A DNA stretch of 43,609 nt from Chromatiales bacterium (GCA_030145485.1 JAQYVP010000037.1:1-43609); one strand, 5' to 3'; counted from the first letter of the stretch, positions 16,433 through 25,184 are shown. Numbers and translations are program-made. Notes: a model not told the origin generated them from the sequence alone.

Positions 16433-16519
16433 AAACCATTCAGTCTTGGTGTCCTACCATATCATTATGAGATCTGGTCTTACTAGAATCCCTGATTAGT
16501 TCAGATCTTTACTATGTAA

Positions 16520-16690
16520 GTCAAATTTCAATAATGACTCTCGCCAAGACGCCAAGCTCGCCAAGAAAAACCTTTGCGGTCTTGGCCTACATGGATGTAG
16601 GTCAGGGGCGAAAGCAGGACGCGGAAGCTTTGCGCCTTTGCGAGAGAAAATACTTTCTTTCATGCATCGCCAGCCAGAGACCTGGCCATG
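16520..16690 (+). repeat. Dispersed palindromic element A, copy 2
   Basis: This copy lies in the pgsA-uvrC gap. It begins GTCAAATTTCAA, continues with the TCGCCAAG words and the CCTACAT/ATGTAGG stem, and ends near CAGAGACCTGG. A central stretch of about 50 bp is identical to copy 3 at 18603-18775, on the other side of uvrC and in the same orientation. No gene is seen in the gap. Confidence 0.8.
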
Positions 16691-16700
16691 CATTTCCTAC

Positions 16701-18554
16701 TCAATCACCATGCAGATATGCATAGATTCGATGCGCCAGTGCATGACTGATGCCACTGACTGTTGCAATATCCTCGGCTCCGGCCGCAGTCAACTCCTGC
16801 AGGCCGCCAAAATGCAGCAATAACTGCCGTCTGCGTTTGGCGCCGACACCGGGAATCTCTTCCAGCAGCGAGGTGCGTCTCGCTTTTCCACGTTGCTGGC
16901 GATGGCCGGTAATGGCAAAACGGTGTGACTCATCCCGAATCTGCTGCAACAGATGTAACGCGCCTGAATCCGATGGCAGTATAAGCGCCTGCTGCTCCCC
17001 ATACAAGAAGAGCCGCTCCATTCCTGCTTTTCGGTCGGCTCCTTTGGCGATTCCCAACAGCTGCACACCGCTAACGCCCATCTCGGCGAGCGTCTCAACC
17101 ACTCGCCGAAGCTGCCCCTTGCCACCATCGATAACCAGCAGGTCAGGCATGATGATTTCACCTTTGAGAATACGCTCAAAACGTCTCTGAATAACCTCCT
17201 GCATCGCGGCATAGTCATCTCCTGCCGCCGCCTTGCGAATATTGAAGCGGCGATACTCCCGCTTCAGCGGTCCCTGCTGATTGAAAACCACACAGGAGGC
17301 GACTGTGCGCTCTCCCTGTGTATGTGAGATATCATAGCACTCCATACGCTGCGGCATTTCATCGAGTCCAAGACTCTCCTGCAACTGCTGGTAGCGCTCC
17401 AGCATACCTGAGTGATCCTGCAGCCTCGCCCTTAATGCGGCATCTGCGTTGTGCTGCGCCATTTGCAGCCAGCGCAGGCGCTCTCCACGCACATTAGTGC
17501 TGATCCTGACCTTTTTTTGACGTTGCTGAGTAAAGACCTGCTGCAGCAAATCACGCTGCCGCGGCATAGCAGAGACCAGAATTTCTGCGGGTACGGTTTT
17601 TTCAAGATAGTGCTGTGTCAGAAAGGCGCCTGTGAGTTGCTCCGCAGTGGTCTCTTCCGCGATGCGTGGAAACCAGGATTTGTTGCCCAGGTTTCTGCCG
17701 TCGCGAATCGTAAACAGCTGAATAGAAGCCCGGCCCGCCTCGATGCTGACGGCGATAATATCGAGATCCCCCTTTTCACCGCTGACATATTGCCGCTCCT
17801 GAATCTTACGCAGACTCACGACCTGGTCACGAATCTCCGCCGCCAGCTCATAATCAAGCTGCTCTGCCGCCATCTGCATGCGACTGGTCAGATCATTGAT
17901 AACCTGTGTCGCCCTGCCTTCAAGAAATCGCTCGGTATGCATGACATCCAGGGCATATTGCTCAGCCGTGACCAGCGATACACAGGGGGCGCTGCAGCGT
18001 TTAATCTGGTACTGCAGGCAGGGACGCGTGCGGTTGCGAAAAAAGCTCTCCTCGCACTGGCGCACGGGGAACACCTTCTGCAGCTGGTGCAGGGTTTCGC
18101 GCACGGCGCCGGCTCCCGGATAGGGACCGAAATAGCGTCCCTTGTGTTTACGTGCGCCACGATGCAAAGTGAGCTGCGGGAACTCGTCATCCGAGAGAAA
18201 CAGGTAGGGATAGCTCTTATCATCCCTGAGCAACACGTTATAGCGGGGCTTGAACCGCTTGATCAGGTTATTTTCCAGGATCAGCGCTTCGGCTTCGGTG
18301 TTGGTAATCACAATCTCCATGCTGGAGATGCGTGCAACCATCAATTGCAAGCGGCGGTTCAGCGCGCGGGTAAAGTAGCTCGACACCCGTTTTTTGAGAT
18401 TTTTCGCCTTGCCGACATAGAGCACCTCTGCATCACTGTCGATCATGCGATATACGCCGGGACGCGTTGTCAGGGTTTTGAGAAAGGTTTTGGCATCAAA
18501 ACCCTCTGCTCCGGCGGCATGTTTTATGTGGGAAGAGGCCTCTTCAGATGTCAT
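16701..18554 (-). CDS. uvrC: Excinuclease ABC subunit C
   Basis: The 617-residue protein matches E. coli UvrC (610). UvrC makes both incisions around the lesion in nucleotide excision repair, recruited by UvrAB. The N-terminal GIY-YIG nuclease reads PGVYRM...VLYVGKAKNLKKRV (about residues 33-60). A Cys-rich segment is near 155-190 (CLQYQIKRCSAPC), and the UVR helix pair lies near 225-255. The RNase H-like second nuclease contains ECYDISHTQG and LLVIDGGKGQL, and C-terminal helix-hairpin-helix motifs include EEIPGVGAKRRRQLLLHFGG. The gene is bracketed by two direct copies of repeat element A. Confidence 0.97.
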   Translation of the reverse strand: MTSEEASSHIKHAAGAEGFDAKTFLKTLTTRPGVYRMIDSDAEVLYVGKAKNLKKRVSSYFTRALNRRLQLMVARISSMEIVITNTEAEALILENNLIKRFKPRYNVLLRDDKSYPYLFLSDDEFPQLTLHRGARKHKGRYFGPYPGAGAVRETLHQLQKVFPVRQCEESFFRNRTRPCLQYQIKRCSAPCVSLVTAEQYALDVMHTERFLEGRATQVINDLTSRMQMAAEQLDYELAAEIRDQVVSLRKIQERQYVSGEKGDLDIIAVSIEAGRASIQLFTIRDGRNLGNKSWFPRIAEETTAEQLTGAFLTQHYLEKTVPAEILVSAMPRQRDLLQQVFTQQRQKKVRISTNVRGERLRWLQMAQHNADAALRARLQDHSGMLERYQQLQESLGLDEMPQRMECYDISHTQGERTVASCVVFNQQGPLKREYRRFNIRKAAAGDDYAAMQEVIQRRFERILKGEIIMPDLLVIDGGKGQLRRVVETLAEMGVSGVQLLGIAKGADRKAGMERLFLYGEQQALILPSDSGALHLLQQIRDESHRFAITGHRQQRGKARRTSLLEEIPGVGAKRRRQLLLHFGGLQELTAAGAEDIATVSGISHALAHRIYAYLHGD

Positions 18555-18602
18555 GTATTATTTAGTGAGTCCTACATTTACTGGACTAGCAATCTTTAAG
18601 TA

Positions 18603-18775
18603 GTCAAATTTCAAGAATGACTCTCGCAAAGACGCCAAGCTCGCCAAGAAACACCTTTGCGCTCTTGGCCTACATGGATGTAGGTCAGGGGCGAAAGCAG
18701 GACGCGGAAGCTTTGCGTCTTGGCGAGAGAAAATAATCTCTTTCATGTCTCGTCAGTCTGAGACCTGCTCTCGCG
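18603..18775 (+). repeat. Dispersed palindromic element A, copy 3
   Basis: It lies between uvrC and the uracil-DNA glycosylase gene and fills most of the 18555-18792 gap. It is in the same orientation as copy 2, about 2.08 kb away, and has the same left extension GTCAAATTTCAA. The end reads CGTCAGTCTGAGACCTG, closer to copy 1 than to copy 2. Confidence 0.8.
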
Positions 18776-18792
18776 AGAAATGTTATGCCATC

Positions 18793-19431
18793 TTAACTCA
18801 TATGACCGCGAATCTGTGCAAACACCGATTCAAACATCTCTGTTGTAAGGCGCCTGGTATTGGTGTTATAACGACTGCAGTGGTAGGAGTCGATCAGCAG
18901 CAACTGCGGATTGAGTCGATGCTCCACTGCGTGACCAAATTGAAACTGATTCTGCCGCAGTCCCAGCGCACGGATGACAGCTCGATGGGCAACCACGCCC
19001 AGCGCCATTACCACCGAATCATGCGGCATCTGCTCCAGTTCCTGTTGCAAATAACCGTTGCAGTTATTGACTTCGGCTCCTATGGGCTTGTTTTGCGGCG
19101 GCAGGCAGCGCACTGCGTTGGTAATACGGCAATCCTTGAGCAGCAGACCGTCGTCGGCGGAAACGCTCTGATCACTGCTGGCAAAACCAAACCGGTGCAG
19201 GGTCTGATACAGCAGAATACCGGCATGATCCCCGGTAAAGGGCCGCCCCGTTGCATTAGCGCCATGCATGCCTGGCGCCAGGCCAACGATCAGCAGGTGA
19301 GCGTTGTTATCACCAAACGAGGAAACCGGTAAACATTGATAGTCAGCATGCTTGAGTTTGACCTCCTGTAAAAATTCTGCAAGCCGGGAGCATAATTTGC
19401 ACTCCAGCGTAAAACCGGTTGGATCAGTCAT
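18793..19431 (-). CDS. Uracil-DNA glycosylase, family 5 (UDGb type)
   Basis: The 212-residue protein resembles Thermus UDGb along its length. Motif 1 is GLAPGMHGANATGRPFTGDHAG, in which the family 5 pattern lacks the polar Asp/Asn of other UDGs. A TNAVRCLPPQNKP segment and the late motif SYHCSR, with RLTTEMFE after it, are also typical. CKLC near the N-terminus, the VRC Cys and probably another Cys would bind a 4Fe-4S cluster. It removes uracil, and in relatives hypoxanthine, from DNA. I chose the ATG at 19431 over a TTG at 19455 because it fits the family. It lies between uvrC and the UvrY-like gene, an insertion into a usually tight trio. Confidence 0.9.
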   Translation of the reverse strand: MTDPTGFTLECKLCSRLAEFLQEVKLKHADYQCLPVSSFGDNNAHLLIVGLAPGMHGANATGRPFTGDHAGILLYQTLHRFGFASSDQSVSADDGLLLKDCRITNAVRCLPPQNKPIGAEVNNCNGYLQQELEQMPHDSVVMALGVVAHRAVIRALGLRQNQFQFGHAVEHRLNPQLLLIDSYHCSRYNTNTRRLTTEMFESVFAQIRGHMS

Positions 19432-19488
19432 TCCAGGATATCTCGAACGATTCAATAGATGATGTAGATCTCACGTGACCGCCCATTA

Positions 19489-20151
19489 TCAGGGATATTG
19501 TCGTTTGACAAGATTGTGATGCAATGCCCAGTGAACCAACTGGACATCGTTGACGATGCCCAGCCTGTCATAGACACGCCTTTTGTAGGAGTGGACTGTT
19601 TTCTCACTAATCAGCATCAGGATTGATATATCCTTGTTGCAGTTCCCCTGGGTTATCAACAGCATTGCCTGAAATTCACGGTCAGGAAACTCTGCAAGGA
19701 TGCAGGAGACTTCATTGCGCATATCCGGATATTGGAGATACTGCTCGATATCCTTCGACATAAAATCCTCACCACCGGAAACAGTTTGTACAGCGGCAAG
19801 GAGTTCATCAACAGCAGAATTTTTTGTGACGAACCCCCGCACACCACTCTTGCGCAAAAGCCGAATCGCCCGATGGAAGATATCCAGAGCCATTGCCGTA
19901 ACGATGATAATCCCGCAATCTGGCAGATGCCGGTGAATGCGATGAACAACATCGATACCATCCATATCAGGCAGGATGACATCCAACAACACCACATCCG
20001 GCTTATGCTGCAGCGCCAGTTCTATCACCTGCTCAGCGTTGCCAGTTTCAGCGACAACCTCGATGGCAGCATCCATCTGTAGAGAGTATTTAATGCTATG
20101 CCGATAAAGTTGTTGGTTTTCAACCAGCAACACCCGTATCATTTCACTCAT
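19489..20151 (-). CDS. uvrY: UvrY/GacA-like response regulator with altered acidic pocket
   Basis: The 220-residue protein has a receiver (about 5-125) and a LuxR-type HTH (about 155-215). The HTH segment MLLITQGNCNKDIS...KTVHSYKRRVYDRLGI resembles UvrY/GacA, and the position two genes before uvrC is that of uvrY/gacA. UvrY/GacA, phosphorylated by BarA/GacS, drives CsrB/RsmZ-type RNAs. The phospho-acceptor D57, T85 and K110 are kept, but the acidic pair after beta-1 reads E11-N12 (LLVENQ) instead of Asp-Asp, so magnesium binding and phosphorylation may be changed. The ATG has AAAGGAG 8 nt upstream. Whether it is the true orthologue or a divergent paralogue is open. Confidence 0.85.
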   Translation of the reverse strand: MSEMIRVLLVENQQLYRHSIKYSLQMDAAIEVVAETGNAEQVIELALQHKPDVVLLDVILPDMDGIDVVHRIHRHLPDCGIIIVTAMALDIFHRAIRLLRKSGVRGFVTKNSAVDELLAAVQTVSGGEDFMSKDIEQYLQYPDMRNEVSCILAEFPDREFQAMLLITQGNCNKDISILMLISEKTVHSYKRRVYDRLGIVNDVQLVHWALHHNLVKRQYP

Positions 20152-20183
20152 TCTGCTCGCTCCTTTGACAAAATTATTATTTG

Positions 20184-20356
20184 GTAATTATTCAGTTCAT
20201 TCGAGATCATCACTGCTAGCGGGCATATCTTCCGGAAAATGCCGTGAATACATCCCTGTAGGCTCGCTTCGGCTTCCCTGCCTCCGACGTTTCCTGCAGA
20301 CACACCCAATAGCAGTGACTTGTTTGCTGGTTTCAGAGAATACTGAAAAGTCACAT
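20184..20356. repeat. Inverted-repeat element F2, with a longer interior
   Basis: The ends resemble those of F1: AATTATTCAG at the left and ATACTGAAAAGTCACA at the right, preceded by the shared TTTGCTGGTTT. Between them a further inverted pair TCACTGCTA (20210-20218)/TAGCAGTGA (20310-20318) encloses about 90 bp with its own small stems (GGCAT...ATGCC). It accounts for most of the 20152-20397 gap between the regulator and the rdd gene. Confidence 0.55.
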
Positions 20357-20397
20357 TATTTGTTTTATCCGATGAATTCTACACAGAATCGAGGCTT

Positions 20398-20850
20398 ATG
20401 ACTCAACAACCTTCTCCGGGAATCCCCAGACTACTGGCAGCCATGTTTTACGATCTGGTGCTGCTCTTCGGCATCCTGCTGCTGGCGACAACCCTGGTAG
20501 TCGTTCCACTTAACATCAGCTTCGACGCCACCACCCTCGATGGGAATTTGCTGCTGCTGTTCCAGCTTTATCTTGTGGCGGTCATCGTCATTTTTTATAC
20601 CTGGTTCTGGAGCCATGGCGGACAAACTCTGGGAATGCGAACCTGGAAGTTCAAGGTTGTCAGCCTCTCGGGTGAGCAGTTATCCCTGCTGCATGCAGGC
20701 AAACGTTTGCTGCTTGCCATTGTTACCCTGGCGCCGGGTGGACTCGGATTGTGGTGGAAGCTCTTCGACCAGGACAAGCAGACACTGTATGACAAGCTTT
20801 CCGGGAGCCGCCTGGTTGTTTGCCAGGAATCTGTCGAAAAGAGTGCTTGA
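20398..20850 (+). CDS. RDD family membrane protein
   Basis: The 150-residue protein has the RDD pattern: an early Arg and Asp (GIPRLLAAMFYDLVLLFG), two membrane segments (about 17-38 and 54-74), then GQTLGMRTWKFKVVS, and a third membrane segment before the terminal DKQTLYDKLSGSRLV with the family's Asp. RDD proteins are often found beside lptF/lptG or in the membrane with ill-defined roles; some relatives act in sodium/proton exchange. It is convergent with lptG (10-bp gap). The function here is unknown. Confidence 0.88.
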   Translation: MTQQPSPGIPRLLAAMFYDLVLLFGILLLATTLVVVPLNISFDATTLDGNLLLLFQLYLVAVIVIFYTWFWSHGGQTLGMRTWKFKVVSLSGEQLSLLHAGKRLLLAIVTLAPGGLGLWWKLFDQDKQTLYDKLSGSRLVVCQESVEKSA

Positions 20851-20860
20851 GCAATAGTAG

Positions 20861-21925
20861 CTATAGCAACCGCCGGTATAACCAGGCTGTTGCAGCGGCG
20901 ATGAGTAATACAGGGATCCATGCGACCAGCAGTGGTGAGGCATCATAAACCACACCTGCAAAACCCGCTGTTTTGCTCACCAGAAAAAACAGCACCCCGG
21001 TAATCGACCCTGCCATCAGGTGCTTCCCCATATCAGCATTACGGATATCCCTGGTGACAAAGGGCAGCGACAGCAGCAGCAGCAGCACACTCAGTACCGG
21101 AACAACCATTTTTGACCAGAAAACCACTTCATACTCCGGGCTGCGCTGCTCATTGTCATGTAAGAACGAGATATAATCATACAGTTCAGTCATCGATAAA
21201 AATGCCGGATCGACCCCCAGGTTCAGCAGCATACCCATCTTCAGGTCAAGGCCAAGTTCCCGGTGGGAAATCTGCACCAGGGTGTTGCCATTTTCACCCA
21301 GTTCAAGTTCGCTGACATTTTGCAATAACCACTGTTTGCCGTCATATTTTGCTCCAGAGGCACTCTGCATCATTTTCAGAGCACCGTCATCGTCAAATGT
21401 ATAAACAGCAATATCCGATATTTTCCGCAGTGGATTGATGCGCCGAATATTGACATAGGTCTTCGCATCCCTGATCCAGACGCCATATCTCGACTGGAGG
21501 ATTGTCTTTTCATTCAACCACTCCGCACGTTTCACCTCACTCTCCTGCTCCAGTGCAGGCGCCACGGTCTCACCAATGAGCACCCCGCCGATAGCAAGGA
21601 TCAAGCCCGTCTTGACGAGTGATTTGACCAGCCTGCCGATAGAGACGCCAGCGGCTCTCATTGCCATCAACTCCTGGTGGCGCGCCAGCCCCCCCAGGCC
21701 CATCAAGCCGCCAAACAGCACCGCCGCCGGGAATATTTCATAAATAAACCCCGGCACACGCATCAGAGTCACAAACAGGACATGTGTCAACTGATAATCA
21801 CCCCGGCCAATATCTCCGGTCTCCCGCACCAAAAAACCAATGGCGCGAAAAGAGACCAGTACCGCCAATATGATAAAAAACCAGGTGGTGATGACACGCA
21901 AGATGTACCAGTCAATGCGCTGCAC
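20861..21925 (-). CDS. lptG: LPS export ABC transporter permease LptG
   Basis: From the GTG at 21925 the protein has 354 residues (VQRIDWYILRVITTWFF...). LptG pairs with LptF and the LptB ATPase to extract LPS from the inner membrane. Membrane segments: about residues 8-30, 50-75, 85-110, then a large periplasmic beta-jellyroll (about 115-250), then three C-terminal segments. An ATG at 21988 would add 21 residues overlapping lptF. I prefer GTG because GGGAGG precedes it by 4 nt and the N-terminus then matches the family. The gene overlaps the lptF stop by 14 bp, indicating coupled translation. Confidence 0.95.
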   Translation of the reverse strand: MQRIDWYILRVITTWFFIILAVLVSFRAIGFLVRETGDIGRGDYQLTHVLFVTLMRVPGFIYEIFPAAVLFGGLMGLGGLARHQELMAMRAAGVSIGRLVKSLVKTGLILAIGGVLIGETVAPALEQESEVKRAEWLNEKTILQSRYGVWIRDAKTYVNIRRINPLRKISDIAVYTFDDDGALKMMQSASGAKYDGKQWLLQNVSELELGENGNTLVQISHRELGLDLKMGMLLNLGVDPAFLSMTELYDYISFLHDNEQRSPEYEVVFWSKMVVPVLSVLLLLLSLPFVTRDIRNADMGKHLMAGSITGVLFFLVSKTAGFAGVVYDASPLLVAWIPVLLIAAATAWLYRRLL

Positions 21926-23015
21926 GGTGCCTCCCGCTGCTGATGAAACGCAAACGGTCATAGGCATAAATAGCAATGGTGACGGCAAGAATCGCTATGA
22001 TGATCCACCACACCCCTATCCATTCTGGAGTCATTCCCTTGACCATCCATTTTTCGGCAGATCTGGTCAGCACCATAAACACCAGAAAGGTCAAAACCGA
22101 AAATATGATGCGGGTATAGGGACTTGATCTGGGACTGCCACGGCTCAGCGGTATTGCCAGCAGTGCAAATGCCATCACCGAAAGCGGAAATATCAGGCGT
22201 GATTGAAGGTCGGCCTTCGCCTTGATGCCATCATAGGAGAGCAAGTCAAGCGTATCGACATTGCTAATGTCAAATCTTGCTTTGCCACCTGGAGTTGCAT
22301 TAATCTCGATTGCATACTCATCAAAATGTATGGTTGAGAAAGTTTCAGACCCCGGAAAACCTACATATTCATTGCCATTCTCGAGCACCACCTGTCTGCG
22401 GTTGGTTGTTTCATTCAGGAAGTGATGTCCCTTGTCAGAGGTGATCAGGATAACCTCGTTCTTCAGTCGAATCTGGATAAAGATATTCTCCAGTGTTGAA
22501 GAAGCCGCATCGACAGTTTCAGCATAAAAGACCAACTCTCCTCCCCTGGCCTCGTAAAAACGCCCGGCGCCGATTGCCGACAGCAATACTGCATCCTGAT
22601 GCTGCATTTTGAGCTCATCCGACACCCTACCGGCAACCGGATAGAGCCACAGCACCAGCCAGGCGGAAACCAGCACCATGGGTAGTGCAGCGACTGCTAC
22701 GATGCGTATGATACGCAGTGGACCGACGCCGCTGGACTGCAGAACCGTCATCTCCTGGTCCTGATACATACGCCCCAGCGCCATCACAGTTGCAAAGAAA
22801 AAAGCTGCCGGGATGAGTCGTCCGCTGAGGCGCAGCGCCTCGAGGCTCGCCAGTGTCATGATTTTTTCGGGGGGGATGGAACCGCCGGCGGCCAGGCGCA
22901 GCATCTGCACCAGTGTTCCACCTACCAGAATCAACACCAGAATCGTCAGAATAACGATAAAAATCCGCTGTATTTCAGAGCTGATGTAGCGATCAAGTAT
23001 TGGCAAATTCAACAT
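21912..23015 (-). CDS. lptF: LPS export ABC transporter permease LptF
   Basis: The 367-residue protein has the LptF layout. The N-terminus LPILDRYISSEIQRIFIVILTILVLILVGG holds TM1, two further TMs surround residues 55-125, and a periplasmic jellyroll spans about 130-260. The C-terminal TMs follow LIFPLSVMAFALLAIPLSRGSPRS. It forms the LptB2FG complex with lptG downstream. It is divergent from pepA across 92 bp, the same divergent order as E. coli pepA versus lptFG. The start ATG at 23015 has AGAAGG close upstream. Confidence 0.96.
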   Translation of the reverse strand: MLNLPILDRYISSEIQRIFIVILTILVLILVGGTLVQMLRLAAGGSIPPEKIMTLASLEALRLSGRLIPAAFFFATVMALGRMYQDQEMTVLQSSGVGPLRIIRIVAVAALPMVLVSAWLVLWLYPVAGRVSDELKMQHQDAVLLSAIGAGRFYEARGGELVFYAETVDAASSTLENIFIQIRLKNEVILITSDKGHHFLNETTNRRQVVLENGNEYVGFPGSETFSTIHFDEYAIEINATPGGKARFDISNVDTLDLLSYDGIKAKADLQSRLIFPLSVMAFALLAIPLSRGSPRSSPYTRIIFSVLTFLVFMVLTRSAEKWMVKGMTPEWIGVWWIIIAILAVTIAIYAYDRLRFISSGRHRAAH

Positions 23016-23107
23016 GCCTTCTGTTTCCGGTAGGAGAATTTGGTACAGTACGGATGTATTGAGAAGCTACATACTAACAGAACAGCTCACAGCAGCAGGC
23101 ATTCAAC

Positions 23108-24595
23108 ATGAAAATAGAGATAAAAAGAGGCTCTCCAGTCAAACTCCCGGGCAACTGCCTGGTCGTACCGATGCTGAAACACAACCGCCTCACCAGCATC
23201 GCTGCTGAAATCAATACGGCCAGCGACGGTGTACTGCATCAACTCGCCACAAAAAGCGCTTTCAAAGGTGAAATCGGAGCGACGACAGTTTTTTACAACC
23301 TTCCTGGAATCAAGGCCTTGCGAGTGATGCTCGTTGGCATCGGCAAGAAAAAAGAGATCGACGGGAAAACAGCCAGGAAGGTGATAGAAGCGGTCATGAA
23401 ACGTCTTCAGCAGGAACATTGCACCAATGCGGCAATCACTTTTCCATTCGAAGAGACGACTGCTGAAATGCACTATTCGCTGATACGGGAAACTGCGCTG
23501 TATGCGGAAAACAGCATTTACCGCTTCGATGAATGTAAAAGCAAACCCTCGAAACAGACGCCTGTCGATAAAATCACACTCATTACGGCCGGCATCGATA
23601 ACCAGTGTGCAAAAAATGCAGTGGCTCATGGCAGGGCGATTGCCGACGGCATGAAACTGGCGCGCGACCTCTCCAATCTTCCCGGCAACATCTGCACGCC
23701 AACCTATCTTGCAGCAAAGGCGCAAAAAATGGCGCGCAAATATACAAAATTCAGCAGTAAGATCCTCAATGAGAAGGAGATGCAAAAGCTCAAGATGGGT
23801 GCACTGCTGTCAGTCTCAAGAGGCAGCCGCCAGGCCGCAAAACTCATCGTCATGGAATACAAGGGTGGAAATAAAGATCAGCAGCCGGTGGTCCTGGTCG
23901 GTAAGGGACTCACATTCGATGCCGGCGGGATCTCTCTGAAGCCCCCTGGGAAAATGGACGAGATGAAATATGACATGTGCGGCAGCGCAAGTGTATTCGG
24001 CGCCTTGCAGGCCTGTGCAGAGCTCAAGCTGCCGTTGAATGTCGTTGGCATCATTCCATCATCTGAAAACATGCCCGACGGCGACGCCAACAAACCGGGG
24101 GATATCGTCACCTCCATGGCCGGCCTGACCATCGAGGTGCTGAATACCGATGCCGAAGGACGACTGATCCTGTGCGACGCCCTCACTTATGCAGAGCGTT
24201 ACAAGCCTGACGTGGTGATCGATATTGCAACCCTGACAGGAGCATGCATCGTTGCCCTGGGCCATCACACCTCCGGACTGATGGCTAATAACCAGAAACT
24301 TGCCGATGCATTGATAGCGGCAGGAAACCAGGCGGGTGACAAGGCCTGGCAGTTGCCGCTGGGTGATGAGTATCACAAGCAGCTGGAGAGCAATTTTGCC
24401 GATATCGCCAATATCGGGGGGCCAGCCGCAGGCTCCATCACGGCCGGATGCTTCCTCTCACGCTTCACCGAGGAATACACCTGGGCGCATCTTGATATCG
24501 CCGGAACAGCATGGCAGTCAGGCAAGCACAAGGGCGCCACAGGCCGCCCCGTACCGCTGCTGCTCAACTATCTGCTGAATAAGGCTACGGGATGA
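23108..24595 (+). CDS. pepA: Leucyl aminopeptidase (cytosol aminopeptidase, M17)
   Basis: The 495-residue protein matches E. coli PepA (503). It is a hexameric two-metal aminopeptidase; in E. coli it also binds DNA in Xer recombination and in carAB control. Catalytic and metal residues fall in VGKGLTFDAGGISLKP (K266, D271), YDMCG (D289) and the signature NTDAEGRL at 346-353 (D348, E350). The N-terminal macro-like domain spans about 1-165. Its position between divergent lptFG and holC is the conserved one. DNA-binding function here cannot be judged. Confidence 0.97.
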   Translation: MKIEIKRGSPVKLPGNCLVVPMLKHNRLTSIAAEINTASDGVLHQLATKSAFKGEIGATTVFYNLPGIKALRVMLVGIGKKKEIDGKTARKVIEAVMKRLQQEHCTNAAITFPFEETTAEMHYSLIRETALYAENSIYRFDECKSKPSKQTPVDKITLITAGIDNQCAKNAVAHGRAIADGMKLARDLSNLPGNICTPTYLAAKAQKMARKYTKFSSKILNEKEMQKLKMGALLSVSRGSRQAAKLIVMEYKGGNKDQQPVVLVGKGLTFDAGGISLKPPGKMDEMKYDMCGSASVFGALQACAELKLPLNVVGIIPSSENMPDGDANKPGDIVTSMAGLTIEVLNTDAEGRLILCDALTYAERYKPDVVIDIATLTGACIVALGHHTSGLMANNQKLADALIAAGNQAGDKAWQLPLGDEYHKQLESNFADIANIGGPAAGSITAGCFLSRFTEEYTWAHLDIAGTAWQSGKHKGATGRPVPLLLNYLLNKATG

Positions 24596-24660
24596 GGCAT
24601 TTATTAAAACACCAATCTCGCTTGCCTTTTTGTCCGTGCTTTTCGCCGTCACTCTGGTTT

Positions 24661-24674
24661 CATAGTTCACTATG
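24661..24674. repeat. Short palindrome in the pepA-holC gap
   Basis: CATAGTTCACTATG forms a 6-bp stem with a 2-nt loop. The 163-bp gap (24596-24758) shows no gene. The palindrome's flanks (CGTCACTCTGG, CGCCCGACGTGGCG) are weakly palindromic too, so this may be another dispersed repeat, with a single copy in the window. Confidence 0.35.
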
Positions 24675-24758
24675 CGCCCGACGTGGCGACAAAAACCACA
24701 AACAAAAATCCTGCACATCTTGGTGCTTTAATTTCTGCCTCATCCCTAAACTCTGCCC

Positions 24759-25184
24759 ATGACCCGGATCGATTTCTATATACTGAATCAAAATACGCAC
24801 CATGACCGCTTTTTTCTCAGTTGCAGAATCACGGAGAAGGCCTGGCATAAAAAGCACCGCGTCATGATCCAGACCAGTTCAGAGCAGGAGGCCATGCACA
24901 TGAACCAGCTGCTGTGGACATTTCGTGATCAGAGTTTCATTCCGCATGAACTGCTGCCCCGGGCCGACATGAAGACCACCCCGGTGATTATCGGCTGGGG
25001 CGGTGATGCCGCTGAAGAGTGCGATGTTCTCATCAACCTTGCAACAGAGATCCCGCCCTTTTTCAGCCGTTTTGAACGCCTCGTCGAAATCGTCGACAAG
25101 GATCCTGCGCACAAGCAGGTGAGCCGTGATCACTACCGCTATTACCAGGAGAGGGGATACCCCCTGACGAATCACAAGCTATAG
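24759..25184 (+). CDS. holC: DNA polymerase III chi subunit
   Basis: The 141-residue protein has the chi length (E. coli 147). Chi links the clamp loader, through psi, to SSB; E. coli chi also binds the helicase YoaA. The N-terminus IDFYILNQNTHHDRFFLSCRITEKAW, the middle segment LWTFRDQSFIPHELL, and the Asp-rich end of the fold (CDVLINLATEIPPFFSRFERLVEIVD) are family features. It follows pepA as in E. coli. valS, expected next, is absent: a repeat and the convergent tsaB-yoaA genes follow. Confidence 0.95.
   Translation: MTRIDFYILNQNTHHDRFFLSCRITEKAWHKKHRVMIQTSSEQEAMHMNQLLWTFRDQSFIPHELLPRADMKTTPVIIGWGGDAAEECDVLINLATEIPPFFSRFERLVEIVDKDPAHKQVSRDHYRYYQERGYPLTNHKL

Noticed and set aside
17451-18599. 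A 382-codon open frame on the plus strand opposite uvrC
   Set aside because: It mirrors uvrC codons, has no motif, and runs into the repeat upstream of uvrC.
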